NCBI RefSeq assembly: GCF_002250505.1
Contig: NZ_NJGY01000001.1
Span: 1,557,968 to 1,621,967, forward strand
DNA: 64,000 nucleotides
Direction: 5' to 3'
From: Janthinobacterium sp. PC23-8
GTDB lineage: Bacteria > Pseudomonadota > Gammaproteobacteria > Burkholderiales > Burkholderiaceae_D
Shown here: positions 28,342-37,619 of the stretch, one piece after another
Layout: each line of letters opens with the position of its first letter
Position numbering within the stretch: the first letter of the stretch is position 1
Notes under the pieces: model-generated
What the model was told of the DNA's origin: nothing
Database searches by the model: none
The model's input: the letters and a program-made list of their open reading frames with translations, nothing else
Made by a program: the position numbers and the translations under genes

Positions 28342-29118
28342 ATGTCGTCCATCCCTTTCAAAGCTTCCCTGATCGCCGCCGCCATCGCTTCCGGCGTCAC
28401 GCTTGCACCAGCCCAGGCGGCTACGCCAGTTGAACAGAAGCTTGATACCACCGTGGTGCTGGTGCATGGCGCCTTTGCCGACGGTTCCAGCTGGGACAAG
28501 GTGATCCCGCTGCTGCAGGCAAAAGGCTTGAAAGTGGTGGCCGTGCAAAATCCGCTGACTTCCCTGGCTGACGATGTCGCCGCCGCCCAGCGCGTGATCG
28601 ATGCACAGACCGGCCGCGTGGTCCTGGTCGGCCACTCCTGGGGTGGCACCGTGATCACGGAAGCGGGCACCAGCGACAAGGTCAAGGCGCTGGTGTATGT
28701 GGCGGCCTTTGCGCCATCCGAAGGCGAAGCCTCGGGCGAACTGGGCAAGGACTACCCGACGCCACCGGGCATCGCCACCCTGACGGCGGACGCGGCAGGT
28801 TTCCTGTATCTGCCGGCGGAATCGCTCAGGGTCAATTTCGCCCAGGACCTGCCGGCCGCGCAAACGCGTTTGATGGCCGCCACGCAAGGCCCGATCCAGG
28901 GCAAGGCGTTTGCCGACAAGACCACCGTCGCCGCCTGGAAGAACAAGCCCAGCTACTACATCGTGGCCGGCAAGGATCGCATGATCGCGCCGGAACTGCA
29001 GCAGGCGTTTGCCAGCAAAATCAAGGCCACCAGCACCGTGCTGCAAACAAGCCATGTGCCGATGCTGTCGCAGCCGAAACAGGTGGCCGAGGTGATACTG
29101 GCGGCGGCCAGGCGATAA
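28342..29118 (+). CDS. Exported alpha/beta hydrolase (esterase-like)
   Basis: 258 residues with a Sec signal peptide (about 1-28, ending AQA). Catalytic features are the HGAFADGSSW oxyanion loop, nucleophile elbow GHSWGG, and a late Asp/His region (VAGKDRMIAPE and TSHVPMLSQP). The body resembles the EstC/salicylate-esterase-like group. AAGGAGT precedes the ATG. Expected in the periplasm; substrate unknown. Likely controlled by the adjacent OhrR-type regulator. Confidence 0.85.
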   Translation: MSSIPFKASLIAAAIASGVTLAPAQAATPVEQKLDTTVVLVHGAFADGSSWDKVIPLLQAKGLKVVAVQNPLTSLADDVAAAQRVIDAQTGRVVLVGHSWGGTVITEAGTSDKVKALVYVAAFAPSEGEASGELGKDYPTPPGIATLTADAAGFLYLPAESLRVNFAQDLPAAQTRLMAATQGPIQGKAFADKTTVAAWKNKPSYYIVAGKDRMIAPELQQAFASKIKATSTVLQTSHVPMLSQPKQVAEVILAAARR

Positions 29119-29177
29119 GCAGCTATCCCTGCGCGCCAGCCGTGGCGCGCAGGCTTTTCCCCGATTTTTCCTGACTT

Positions 29178-30167
29178 TTACTTCACATTCAGGCTTTTCT
29201 TGGCCTGGTCGAGCAGATCGGTCTTGACCCAGTCCCTGGCCACCGGCGGTTTGCTCATGCGGCCCACGCCCGTTTTCACCATCACGTCGGTGGTGGTCTG
29301 GATATGTTCGGGCGTGATGTCGTAGGAATACGGTGAATTGCTGATCGCGTCGTCGAAGTCATCCTTGGTAATCTGGCCACGGAACACCACTTCACGCACG
29401 TATTTTTCCGCCGTCGGCTTGTTGTCGATAAAGGTCTTGGTGGCCTCGACGAAGCAGCGCATGAACTTCTCGGCCACCGGACGGCGTTCCTTGTAGAATT
29501 TTTCCGTCATCACCATGGTGCGCACCGGCTCGCCGATCGGCGTGTCGTACGGTTTGATCACTTCGGTGCCGAAGCCCTTGTTGATGGCCTGCGACGATTG
29601 CGGCTCCGACTGCATCATGGCGTCGATATTCTTGCCCATCAGCGCCTGGTTCAGGTCGGCATACGCGAGGAACACCAATTGCACGTCCTTGCCCTTGGTT
29701 TCCGAATACGTCAGCCCCGCCTGCGACAGCTCGGCCAGCAGCAGCACTTCCTGGATGCCGCCACGCGTCACGCCCACGCGCTTGCCTTTCAAATCCTTGA
29801 CGCTGGCAATCTTCTGCCCCGTGCCGCCCACCAGCCGCGCGCCGCCCTTGGCAAAGCCGGCCACCACATAGATAGGCGCGCCGCCGGCGCGGCCCGAAAT
29901 GGCCGCTTCGGACGCCGTCGCGCCCACGTCCAGCTCGCCGGCAATAATCGCCTGCATCACGTCCAGGCCCTTGGCGAAGATATGCTCTTCGACCTTGATG
30001 CCGCACTTGGGCGCGATTTCCTTGATATACGACACGGCGCCGTAGTGGGCAAATTTCAGATTGCCCAGGCGAACCACCTCCTGGGCCTGTACCTGTGCAG
30101 CGCCCATGCTGAAGCTCAGCATGACGGCGGCGGCGATGGTGGTTTTGAAAATACTGGAATGACGCAT
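29178..30167 (-). CDS. Orphan ABC transporter substrate-binding protein (SsuA/NrtA/ThiY-like)
   Basis: 329 residues from the ATG at 30167, preceded by AGGAGC. Signal peptide about 1-27 (ending VQAQE). The periplasmic-binding fold has DVMQAIIAGELDVGATASEAAI and LKGKRVGVTRGGIQEVLL, typical of the nitrate/sulfonate/thiamine-precursor group. No permease or ATPase gene is adjacent, so the partner transporter is elsewhere or missing. The ligand cannot be assigned. Confidence 0.8.
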   Translation of the reverse strand: MRHSSIFKTTIAAAVMLSFSMGAAQVQAQEVVRLGNLKFAHYGAVSYIKEIAPKCGIKVEEHIFAKGLDVMQAIIAGELDVGATASEAAISGRAGGAPIYVVAGFAKGGARLVGGTGQKIASVKDLKGKRVGVTRGGIQEVLLLAELSQAGLTYSETKGKDVQLVFLAYADLNQALMGKNIDAMMQSEPQSSQAINKGFGTEVIKPYDTPIGEPVRTMVMTEKFYKERRPVAEKFMRCFVEATKTFIDNKPTAEKYVREVVFRGQITKDDFDDAISNSPYSYDITPEHIQTTTDVMVKTGVGRMSKPPVARDWVKTDLLDQAKKSLNVK

Positions 30168-30278
30168 CTGCTGCTCCTGTCTCACGGTGATGGGAATGCC
30201 TGCCTTGCAGGCAAGGAAACACTGCTTTTTTATTATGCAGAGATAGTACCGTGTGTTAAAGCAGGAGCAACAATTTTT

Positions 30279-32246
30279 TTATTGCCCCGCCAGCGCCACC
30301 ACCGGATCGAGCCCTGACGCCTTGCGGGCCGGCATAAAGCCGAACACCAGCCCCGTCGCCACGGCGCAGGCAAAGGCGCCGCCGATGGCGCTGAGCGAAA
30401 AGATCACCGGCACTTGCCACGCCAGCAGCAGGCCGGCGAATGCGATGCCAACCACGATGCCGGCCACGCCACCGACCACCGACACCAGCACCGCTTCGGT
30501 CAGGAACTGGCGCAGGATGTCGCGGCGGCGCGCGCCGGTCGCCATGCGGATGCCGATTTCGCGCGTGCGCTCGCGCACCGTCATCAGCATCACGTTCATG
30601 ACGCCGATGCCGCCCACCACCAGCGACACGGCGGCGATCAGGCTGAGCATCATGGTCATGTTGTCCTGCGTTTTCGCTTCCGCCGCGATCGAGGCGGCCG
30701 CGTTGCTGATGCCGTAGTCGCGGATGCGGTGGCGCTCGAACAGGGTGGCGTCAACCGCCGCCTCGACTTGCGCCACGCGTTTCACGTCAAACGCCGCCAG
30801 CACGGTGTAGGTCGGTTCGCGCTGGCCGAAGACACGGATGCCGGCCGTGGAAAACGGCAGCAGCAGCACGTCGTCCTCGTCCTTTTCGCCCGTCAGCGCG
30901 CCCTTGGCGCTCATCACGCCGATCACCTGGAACGGCACGTTGCCGATCAAAATGCTCTGCCCCACCGGATTGGCCACGTCGGGCATCAGCTTGTCGGCCA
31001 GGCGCGCGCCCAGCACGGCCACGGTGGCCATCTCGCGTTCGTCCTGCTCGGTAAAGAAGCCCCCTTTGGCCACCGGCCAGGTCTGGATCTGCGGCAGCGC
31101 CGGCCCCGTGCCGCGCACATAGGTCTGCACGTCGATATTGCCGTGGCGGATCACCTTGTTGCCGGTGACGTTGGGCAGCACATGCGAAATGCCCGGCACA
31201 TCCTTCAACGCCTCCAGGTCGCCCAGGGTGATGCTGCGCCCCGGAATACGCGAGCTTTCGCCGCGCGAGGACATGTACAGCAGGTTAGAGCCGAACGCGC
31301 CCAGCTGCGCCATCACCTGCTGGCGCGTACCGAGGCCGATGGCCAGCATCACGATCACGGAAGCGACACCGATCACGATGCCGAGCAAGGTGAGCCCGGT
31401 GCGGAAGCGGTTGATCCACATGACGCGCCAGGCGGCGCGCGCGGCGTCCAGCAGTTCCGTGCCCAGCGACGCCCCGCTGTCATTGGCTGCGCGCGCCATG
31501 TCGAGCGGCGCCAGCGTGGCCGCCGTGGCGGGAATGGCCACCGCGCCCGAGTCTTCGATGATTTCGCCGTCGCGGATCTCGATCACGCGCCGGGCCTGGG
31601 CCGCCACCTTGCGGTCATGGGTAATCAATATGATGGTGTGGCCGGCGTCGGCCAGCTCGCCCAACAGCGCCATCACCTCGGCGCCGCTGGTACTGTCGAG
31701 CGCCCCGGTCGGTTCATCGGCCAGGATAATGCGTCCGCCATTCATCAAGGCGCGCGCGATCGACACGCGCTGCTGCTGCCCGCCCGACAACTGATTGGGG
31801 CGATGGTCGAGGCGCTCGGCCAGCCCCAGGCGCTGCAGCAGCGCAGCCGAGCGGGCGTGGCGCTGCGCCGCCGGCATGCCCGCATACAGGGCCGGTACTT
31901 CGACATTTTCGCGCGCCGATTCGGTGGCGATCAAATGATAGCCCTGGAACACGAAGCCGAAGGCCTCGCGCCGCAGCCAGGCCAGCTCGTCGGGAGTCAA
32001 ACTTGCCACGTCCTGGCCGGCAAAGTGATACGTGCCGTCGCTGGGGCGGTCCAGGCAGCCCAGCAGATGCATCAGGGTCGACTTGCCGGAACCGGAGGCG
32101 CCGACGACGGCGACGAATTCACCGGCGCCGATCAACAGGCTCACGCCGCGCAGCACCTCGACGGCCGGCGCGCCGTCATGGCCACCGTAGCGTTTGCGAA
32201 TGCCGTGCAGCTCGATCAAGGGCGCAGTTTTGTCAATCTCGTTCAT
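30279..32246 (-). CDS. macB: MacB-type ABC exporter (ATPase plus permease)
   Basis: 655 residues. N-terminal ATPase: Walker [10 protein letters not shown], signature LSGGQQQR, Walker [14 protein letters not shown] membrane helix follows, then a periplasmic MacB_PCD domain (about 290-500), then three C-terminal helices ending in the FtsX-like domain ([23 protein letters not shown]). Works with MacA and a TolC channel; MacB-type pumps export macrolides, peptides or siderophores (PvdT). The start overlaps macA (ATGA). Its iron-gene neighbours favour siderophore export (inference). Confidence 0.92.
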   Translation of the reverse strand: MNEIDKTAPLIELHGIRKRYGGHDGAPAVEVLRGVSLLIGAGEFVAVVGASGSGKSTLMHLLGCLDRPSDGTYHFAGQDVASLTPDELAWLRREAFGFVFQGYHLIATESARENVEVPALYAGMPAAQRHARSAALLQRLGLAERLDHRPNQLSGGQQQRVSIARALMNGGRIILADEPTGALDSTSGAEVMALLGELADAGHTIILITHDRKVAAQARRVIEIRDGEIIEDSGAVAIPATAATLAPLDMARAANDSGASLGTELLDAARAAWRVMWINRFRTGLTLLGIVIGVASVIVMLAIGLGTRQQVMAQLGAFGSNLLYMSSRGESSRIPGRSITLGDLEALKDVPGISHVLPNVTGNKVIRHGNIDVQTYVRGTGPALPQIQTWPVAKGGFFTEQDEREMATVAVLGARLADKLMPDVANPVGQSILIGNVPFQVIGVMSAKGALTGEKDEDDVLLLPFSTAGIRVFGQREPTYTVLAAFDVKRVAQVEAAVDATLFERHRIRDYGISNAAASIAAEAKTQDNMTMMLSLIAAVSLVVGGIGVMNVMLMTVRERTREIGIRMATGARRRDILRQFLTEAVLVSVVGGVAGIVVGIAFAGLLLAWQVPVIFSLSAIGGAFACAVATGLVFGFMPARKASGLDPVVALAGQ

Positions 32247-33448
32247 AACTGGAACCGGCTCGGTCCATTGACGGCCGGCTGTTCGCCCGTCACCAGCAGT
32301 TCGCCCTCTTTCAACCCTTGCAGCACTTCGGCGCTCAAGCGATTGCGCACGCCCACCGTCACCTCGCGCTCATCGACCTTGCCGTCTGGCGCCATCACGC
32401 GGGCAGTAAACTCGCCTGCCCTGGCGCCTTCAGCGGTGGACGGTTTGAGCGCCGGCAGCGGCACGGCCAGCACATTGTCGGCGGCCGCCGTGACGAACAC
32501 CACTTGCGCCGTCATCTGCGGCATCAGTTCGCCGTCGGCGTTGTCGACGTCGAACAGCACGGTGTACAGGACTACCTTGCTGGTCGATGGCGCCAGCGCC
32601 GTGCCGGCGCTGGCGCCGCCCGGGACCGGCGGCGCCGGCAGCACCTGCCGTACCTTGCCGCGCCAGCGGCGCTGGTCGCCACCGAGGGTCGTGAAATACA
32701 CGGGCATGCCGGCGCGCACGCGGCGCACGTCCGCTTCCGACACTTCCGTCCACACCGTCATGGCGGATAAATCGGCGATGCGCAAAATAGTCGGCGTCTG
32801 GTAGGTGGCGTTCAGGGTCTGCCCTTCCTTGGCGTCCAGGCCCACCACGCTGCCGGCCATCGGCGCGTAGATGCGCGTATAGCCCAGGCGCGCTTCATCG
32901 GCTTTCAGGCTGGCCTGGGTCTGGTCTATCTGCGCCTTCAGATGGTCGATTCTGGCGGCGGCCGAGGCCAGCGTGGCTACCGCCAGCTCCAGCTCGGCCA
33001 GCGGGGTGGCATCGGATTTGGCCATCTGCTGCTGGCGCACATGCTGCTGGCCAGCCAGGCGGTGCTGCGCCTTTTGATCGGCCAGCTGTGCCCTCAAGCC
33101 GGCCAGCGCGGCGCGGCCCGCGTCGACGGTGGCCTGCTGCACGCTGGGGTCGATCTCGGCCAGCAGCTGGCCTTTTTCCACGGCGCTGCCGGGCTGCACA
33201 TGCAAGCGCGTGATCTGGCCCGATACCTGGGCGCCCACGTCGACATAGGTTTGCGGCTGCAGGGTGCCGATCGCCGTCACGCTCGCTTCGATGCTGCCGC
33301 GCTTGACAGGCATGGTCTCGAAAATCGTGGCCGGGCCACGCGTGGCCCACAGGGCGCCGGTCCCTGCCAGCGCCAGCAGCGCCACGCCAGCAAGAATGGC
33401 CGCGCGGCGGGAAGCATAAAACGGTGTCGCCTTCGGTGCAACGTGCAT
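32243..33448 (-). CDS. macA: MacA-type periplasmic adaptor
   Basis: 401 residues. An N-terminal membrane anchor ([19 protein letters not shown]) is followed by lipoyl half-motifs ([26 protein letters not shown] and [16 protein letters not shown]), a coiled-coil hairpin (about 105-190) and a beta-barrel. AAGGAC precedes the ATG. Lies 23 bp behind DUF3325 and overlaps macB, so it belongs to the DUF3649-PepSY-DUF3325-macAB transcription unit. Confidence 0.92.
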   Translation of the reverse strand: MHVAPKATPFYASRRAAILAGVALLALAGTGALWATRGPATIFETMPVKRGSIEASVTAIGTLQPQTYVDVGAQVSGQITRLHVQPGSAVEKGQLLAEIDPSVQQATVDAGRAALAGLRAQLADQKAQHRLAGQQHVRQQQMAKSDATPLAELELAVATLASAAARIDHLKAQIDQTQASLKADEARLGYTRIYAPMAGSVVGLDAKEGQTLNATYQTPTILRIADLSAMTVWTEVSEADVRRVRAGMPVYFTTLGGDQRRWRGKVRQVLPAPPVPGGASAGTALAPSTSKVVLYTVLFDVDNADGELMPQMTAQVVFVTAAADNVLAVPLPALKPSTAEGARAGEFTARVMAPDGKVDEREVTVGVRNRLSAEVLQGLKEGELLVTGEQPAVNGPSRFQL

Positions 33449-33471
33449 CGGTCTGTCCTTGAAGAGGATTA

Positions 33472-33810
33472 CTAAAGAAGGGTTACCAGCCCTGCCAGCG
33501 CGGCGACGGCTGCCAGCAGGGAACTACGCAACAGCAGTTTGGGGGCATACGGCAGCAGCAGGGCCACGCCCAGCGCGCCGGCCGACAAAAATCCCAGCCA
33601 GGCGAGCACGCCGACCGAGGCGCTCCAGCCGGCCACGCAGGGCCAGATGGCCAGCGCCAGCAGCGCGCTGCCGGCCAGTTGCAGCGCGCGCCGCACAGGG
33701 ACGGCCGCATCGCGCCCGAATACCTGGCCGTGATGGCGGTCCATCGCCAGCGACAGGCTGGCCATGCCCGCATACGACAGGCCCAGTGCGCACAGGATGG
33801 TATTGATCAT
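33472..33810 (-). CDS. DUF3325 small membrane protein
   Basis: 112 residues with four hydrophobic segments and the typical start MINTILCALGLSYAGMASLSLAMDRH. It overlaps the PepSY stop (ATGA). DUF3325, DUF3649 and PepSY membrane proteins recur together beside TonB-dependent siderophore receptors, so an accessory role in ferrisiderophore handling is likely; the biochemistry is unknown. Confidence 0.8.
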   Translation of the reverse strand: MINTILCALGLSYAGMASLSLAMDRHHGQVFGRDAAVPVRRALQLAGSALLALAIWPCVAGWSASVGVLAWLGFLSAGALGVALLLPYAPKLLLRSSLLAAVAALAGLVTLL

Positions 33811-35513
33811 GCGTTGTGCTCCAGGGTGCTTGATCGGCTTGCATTGCACAAGGGGGCCGTCCTTGCCGCTGCGGCGCACTTCTCCTTGCGCGTATTGGTC
33901 TTCCAGGCGGCCCAGGCGGCCAGCAGGCCGAACGCCAGCGCGCACAATTCGACGCCGGCGCTTTCCCAGTCTCCGCGCGCACATTGCGCCGCCAGATGGT
34001 CGCCCGTCGTCAGCAGATTCAATAGCGGCAGCAGCAGGCATAGCGCCGCCAGCAGGCCCAGTTGCTCGAGCCACGCGCGCTTCTCGCCGCGCAGGCAGGC
34101 GTGCAGCAAGGTCAATAACCAGACGCCGAAAAAGGCCCGCACTTCCCAGCTCGCACGCAGTTCCAGGCCGACGGGGATCAGGCGGTTGGCCCACAGGTAG
34201 GCGATGCAGGCGATCGACAGGCCGGCAAGCGCGGCGATATTCAGGCGCGCCACCAGGCGATAGACGCGCGGCGTGGCGGCGCCGAATTCGCCGAGCGACT
34301 TCTGGCGCCGCTTGACCAGGAACAGGATCGCACCGGTGCCCATCATGGCGGTGCCGGCCAGGCCGCAGACGAAATACAGCCAGCGCATGGGCAGGCCGCC
34401 AAAGCTCGCCATGTGCAGGCTGGCCATGACATTGCGCGTCAGCGCGGCGCCCCCCGTGTCCGAGCCGCCAGGCTGGCGCACGGCCGTTTCCAGGCCGCTG
34501 GCCAGCGCATAGCAGGCGCGGCCCGTACTGGGGCTGATGCGTTCGATCAGTTCGCGCTCTTCGTTCCAGCCATACATGCACACGCGCATGGAGCCGTCGT
34601 TCGGATTGTCAAGCACCACCGCGCGGATCTCCTGGCCGATGGCCTGCTCGGCGCGCCGCGCAAACGGTTCCAGGTCGGGGATGGCCAGCGGCTGGCCCGT
34701 GCGCGCCGGTTTGCCCGCCTCATTCCATTCGGCGAGGAAGGATTTTTTCGTATTCTGCACACCATATTGCGCCACCACCGGCGCCGGCACATAGTCGTCG
34801 GCGAAAAACACCAGCCCCGTGTAGGCGATCATGCACTGGAACGGCAAGGTCAAGACGGCCACCGCGTTGTGCGCGTCGAGCCAGGAGCGCTGGCCCTTGG
34901 CCGGGCGGAACGTAAAAAAATCCTTGAAGATGCGCTTGTGCGTGATCACGCCGCTGACCAGGGCAACGAGCATGATCATGGTGGTGATGCCGACGATCCA
35001 CACACCGATGCGCCCCGCATGGAGCTCATAGTGAAAATCGACGAAATGATGGCCGCCGTGGGTCGCGCGCTGGCTGGCGTGCTGTTCGCCGCCTGGCGCA
35101 TGCCTGATTTCCTTGCCCGTCACCGGGTCGAGATCGGCCGCACCGTAGCCGCCCTGTGGCTGGAACCAGTAGGCCGACAAGCCTTGACCCGGCCGCTGCA
35201 CGGGCCAGATTTCCCACATGTCGGCCTTCGGATGGGCCCTGGCCATGAAGGCCAGCGCCAGTTGCAGGCGCTGCGCGCGGTCGGTGACCTTGGGCGGCGG
35301 CGGCTCGCTGGCGTGCGCCGCCTCGACCAAAGCATGCTCGGGCTGCATCCAGTGACCGATCGGCTCTTCGAACACCGACAAGGTGCCGGTCAGGAAAATG
35401 GCGAACAGCAGCCAGGAAATCCACAGCCCGCTCCAGGTATGCAGCCAGGCCATGGCCTGGCGCAAGCGGCCCGACTGCGGCGTCCTGACGTTTTTTTCCA
35501 GCTTCGCACTCAT
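33807..35513 (-). CDS. PepSY-associated transmembrane protein (ferrisiderophore-reductase type)
   Basis: 568 residues from the ATG at 35513. The conserved WLHTWSGLWISWLLFAIFLTGTLSVFEEPI start is followed by a periplasmic PepSY region, a helix pair around IGVWIVGITTMIMLVALVSGVITHKRIFKDFFTFRP, the LDAHNAVAVLTLPFQ segment and a group of C-terminal helices. Family members such as FpvG and FoxB reduce ferric siderophores at the inner membrane. Coupled to DUF3649 upstream and DUF3325 downstream. The C-terminal extension past about residue 400 is longer than in minimal PepSY proteins. Confidence 0.88.
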   Translation of the reverse strand: MSAKLEKNVRTPQSGRLRQAMAWLHTWSGLWISWLLFAIFLTGTLSVFEEPIGHWMQPEHALVEAAHASEPPPPKVTDRAQRLQLALAFMARAHPKADMWEIWPVQRPGQGLSAYWFQPQGGYGAADLDPVTGKEIRHAPGGEQHASQRATHGGHHFVDFHYELHAGRIGVWIVGITTMIMLVALVSGVITHKRIFKDFFTFRPAKGQRSWLDAHNAVAVLTLPFQCMIAYTGLVFFADDYVPAPVVAQYGVQNTKKSFLAEWNEAGKPARTGQPLAIPDLEPFARRAEQAIGQEIRAVVLDNPNDGSMRVCMYGWNEERELIERISPSTGRACYALASGLETAVRQPGGSDTGGAALTRNVMASLHMASFGGLPMRWLYFVCGLAGTAMMGTGAILFLVKRRQKSLGEFGAATPRVYRLVARLNIAALAGLSIACIAYLWANRLIPVGLELRASWEVRAFFGVWLLTLLHACLRGEKRAWLEQLGLLAALCLLLPLLNLLTTGDHLAAQCARGDWESAGVELCALAFGLLAAWAAWKTNTRKEKCAAAARTAPLCNASRSSTLEHNA

Positions 35514-35788
35514 GCGGCACCCCGCGACAGCAGCAGGCCCAGGCCGCCACAGGCAATCGCCGGCAGCAGCATGCCCAGCCACGCGCGGCGCAGGCCCGGC
35601 ACCGCAAACACCCAGATCACGGCGCAGGTATAGACCGCGAAAGCGCTGAGGGTGGCCGTCTGCACGGCTTCGACGCGCGACAGCGGCAAGATCGATGACA
35701 GCAGTACCGCCACGCCGGAAGTGAGGGCATAGCCGCCAAAGACGGCCGCCAGCACGCGCGACAACAGCATCAGGTGGGCCGGCTTCAT
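35510..35788 (-). CDS. DUF3649 small membrane protein
   Basis: 92 residues from the ATG at 35788, with three hydrophobic helices (LMLLSRVLAAVFGGYALTSGVAVLL; TATLSAFAVYTCAVIWVFAV; LGMLLPAIACGGLGLLL). It has no ribosome site of its own; its start overlaps the stop of a 13-codon leader frame that does. Typical partner of PepSY/DUF3325 in iron-uptake loci. Confidence 0.8.
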   Translation of the reverse strand: MKPAHLMLLSRVLAAVFGGYALTSGVAVLLSSILPLSRVEAVQTATLSAFAVYTCAVIWVFAVPGLRRAWLGMLLPAIACGGLGLLLSRGAA

Positions 35789-35826
35789 GGCTGTGCTGCC
35801 GGGCCGGTTGTTTGTTTTTGTTGCAT
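35785..35826 (-). CDS. Putative 13-residue leader peptide coupled to DUF3649
   Basis: The frame MQQKQTTGPAAQP starts at the ATG at 35826, preceded by GGAGAG at workable spacing. Its TGA overlaps the DUF3649 ATG (ATGA). DUF3649 itself lacks a ribosome site, so this frame probably delivers ribosomes to it. Alternatively it is only a fortuitous frame in the leader. Confidence 0.4.
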   Translation of the reverse strand: MQQKQTTGPAAQP

Positions 35827-35943
35827 CACTGCGTCTCTCCGTCAAATGGATGATGAAAACGGCATCCTTCACATACAGGTGCCGCGAGCATCCGGATCGG
35901 GCAGTCCTGCCACAAAATATTTTTTGGGGGAGGGACGGGGCGG

Positions 35944-36924
35944 CTAGGGGGCCGGTTCGACCGACACCCAGTAGCGCGTGCGGCTGCGCACCTGCACCGG
36001 CAGCGAATCGGGCAGCAGGTTCAGGATGCGGTCCGTGTCGAACAGCAGAAACACCCCCGACAGACGCAGCTGGGCCACTTCGGGCGCGCAGTGGATCAGG
36101 CCGGGACGGTAGCGCGACAGGTCGGCCAGGAACTCGCCCAGGGTCACGTCGTCGACGATCATCTGCCCGCGCGACCAGGCGTCAAGATGGGCGTCGATCG
36201 CCTGGGGCGCCTCGGGACGCTGGCGCGTAAAAGTCGCGCTGCGCCCGGCCGGCAGCAGCAAGGGCGCGCCCACACCGTCCAGCGGGCGGATTTCGACCGC
36301 GCTTTCAAACACGGCCACATGGCTCACGCCATCGCGCTGGCGCACGGAAAAGCGCGTGCCGAGCGCGCGCACCCGGCCTTCGTGGGTGGCCACCAGCAGC
36401 GGTGCATCGCTGCCGGCGCCATGGCCGCTGACGACCATGATTTCGCCCGCCAGCAGCTCGATCAGGCGCTCATCGCCATCGATGCGTACATTGACGGCGC
36501 TGGCGGTATTGAGCTTGAGGACGCTGCCATCGCTCAAAAGGATAGCGCGACGCTCGCCGGTGGCCGTCTGGTAGTCGGCGCGCAAGGCCTGCGCCCGCTC
36601 CCACATGCCGTTCTGCGCGGCCAGCATGCCGGCACCTCCGGCCACCCCCAGCCATGCCAGCAAGCGGCGGCGCTTGCCACTGGCCGGACGCACGCTTGCG
36701 CTGGCCAGCGCCTGCGTGGCCGCGCCCTTGTGCACGCTGCCAAAACGCTGCGAAAACGCCTCGATATGGGCCCAGGCCCGTGCATGTTCAGGGTCCAGCT
36801 CGCGCCAGCGCCGCCAGTCGCGCAGCTCGGCTTCGCCCGCCTCGTCCGACATCAGCACGGTCAGCCAGTCGGCGGCCTGCTGCGCCACCGCCTCGTTGAT
36901 GGCAGGATGCCGCGCCCTGCTCAT
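35944..36924 (-). CDS. FecR-family anti-sigma / sigma regulator
   Basis: 326 residues. An N-terminal DUF4880-like cytoplasmic domain (about 8-60, QAADWLTVLMSDEAGEAELRDW...) is followed by one membrane segment (LLAWLGVAGGAGMLAA), a periplasmic FecR domain (GERRAILLSDGSVLKLNTASAV; VRALGTRFSVRQ) and a C-terminal STN-like stretch (LSGVFLLFDTDRILNLLPDSLPVQV). Receives a signal from a TonB-dependent receptor and controls the sigma factor. Start overlaps the sigma-factor stop (ATGA). No receptor gene is adjacent. Confidence 0.9.
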   Translation of the reverse strand: MSRARHPAINEAVAQQAADWLTVLMSDEAGEAELRDWRRWRELDPEHARAWAHIEAFSQRFGSVHKGAATQALASASVRPASGKRRRLLAWLGVAGGAGMLAAQNGMWERAQALRADYQTATGERRAILLSDGSVLKLNTASAVNVRIDGDERLIELLAGEIMVVSGHGAGSDAPLLVATHEGRVRALGTRFSVRQRDGVSHVAVFESAVEIRPLDGVGAPLLLPAGRSATFTRQRPEAPQAIDAHLDAWSRGQMIVDDVTLGEFLADLSRYRPGLIHCAPEVAQLRLSGVFLLFDTDRILNLLPDSLPVQVRSRTRYWVSVEPAP

Positions 36925-37430
36925 GCCGGCAGCGCAAAGAACACGTGCCGGTTGGCGCGCGTCAGATACTGTTTGACCGAGCTGGCCGATACATCGAGCC
37001 GCGCGGCGATCTCGGCGTAGCTGAGGCCTTCAAGCTGGGCCAGCAAAAACGCCGTGCGCACGGGGAACGGCAAGCCGTCAAGGGCCGCATCGATTTCCTG
37101 CAAGGCCTCCAGCGCCAGCAAGCGCTCCTCGGGTGCCGGCGCCACGGCCGGCGGCAGGCAGGCCAGCGCGGCCAGGTAGGCCTCTTCCAGCACCTGCCGG
37201 CGGTAGCGGTGGGCCACCAGCCGGCGCGCGACGGTGGCCAGAAACGGCCGCGCTTCGCGGATCTGCGGCGCGCCGCCGCCGGTCAGTACGCTGACAAAAG
37301 TGTCCTGCGCCAGGTCGGCCGCATCAAAGGCATTGCCCAGCTTGTGCCGCAGCCAGCCCTGCAGCCAGCCGTGATGGTTGCTGTAGAGCACATGCAGTTG
37401 CTGTTGCTGGGAAAAATCGGCGGCGGCCAT
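36921..37430 (-). CDS. FecI-type ECF sigma factor
   Basis: 169 residues from the ATG at 37430; a second ATG nine bases upstream is possible. Region 2 has LRHKLGNAFDAADLAQDTFVSVL and region 4 has LPFPVRTAFLLAQLEGLSYAEIAARLDVSASSVKQYL, both typical of iron-starvation ECF factors. A Fur box lies directly upstream. Drives expression of a target iron-uptake operon, plausibly the DUF3649-PepSY-DUF3325-macAB unit downstream (inference). Confidence 0.9.
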   Translation of the reverse strand: MAAADFSQQQQLHVLYSNHHGWLQGWLRHKLGNAFDAADLAQDTFVSVLTGGGAPQIREARPFLATVARRLVAHRYRRQVLEEAYLAALACLPPAVAPAPEERLLALEALQEIDAALDGLPFPVRTAFLLAQLEGLSYAEIAARLDVSASSVKQYLTRANRHVFFALPA

Positions 37431-37443
37431 GACATCCATGTAA

Positions 37444-37462
37444 ATAAGAATTATTCTCATTT
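37444..37462. promoter_or_regulatory. Fur box overlapping the fecI-type promoter
   Basis: On the minus strand the site reads AAATGAGAATAATTCTTAT, a close match to the Fur consensus with TGAGAAT/ATTCTTA arms. A TTGCAT ... TAAAAT promoter overlaps it, so iron-loaded Fur would block transcription of the sigma factor. Confidence 0.8.
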
Positions 37463-37619
37463 TAAACCTGAAATGCCCTTGCATGCAATCAGGGTATTGC
37501 CATAAACGCCAAATTATCGATGCCGGCGCCGGACCGTGGCGGCCACGCGATAGAGTAAAATGGCGCCCATCGTCCGGCTTAGCGCCGCCCACTCCCAAGC
37601 TTTCCACTGCAGGTTGATC

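Noticed and set aside
30414..32804. 796-codon plus-strand frame
   Set aside because: Antisense of macA/macB.
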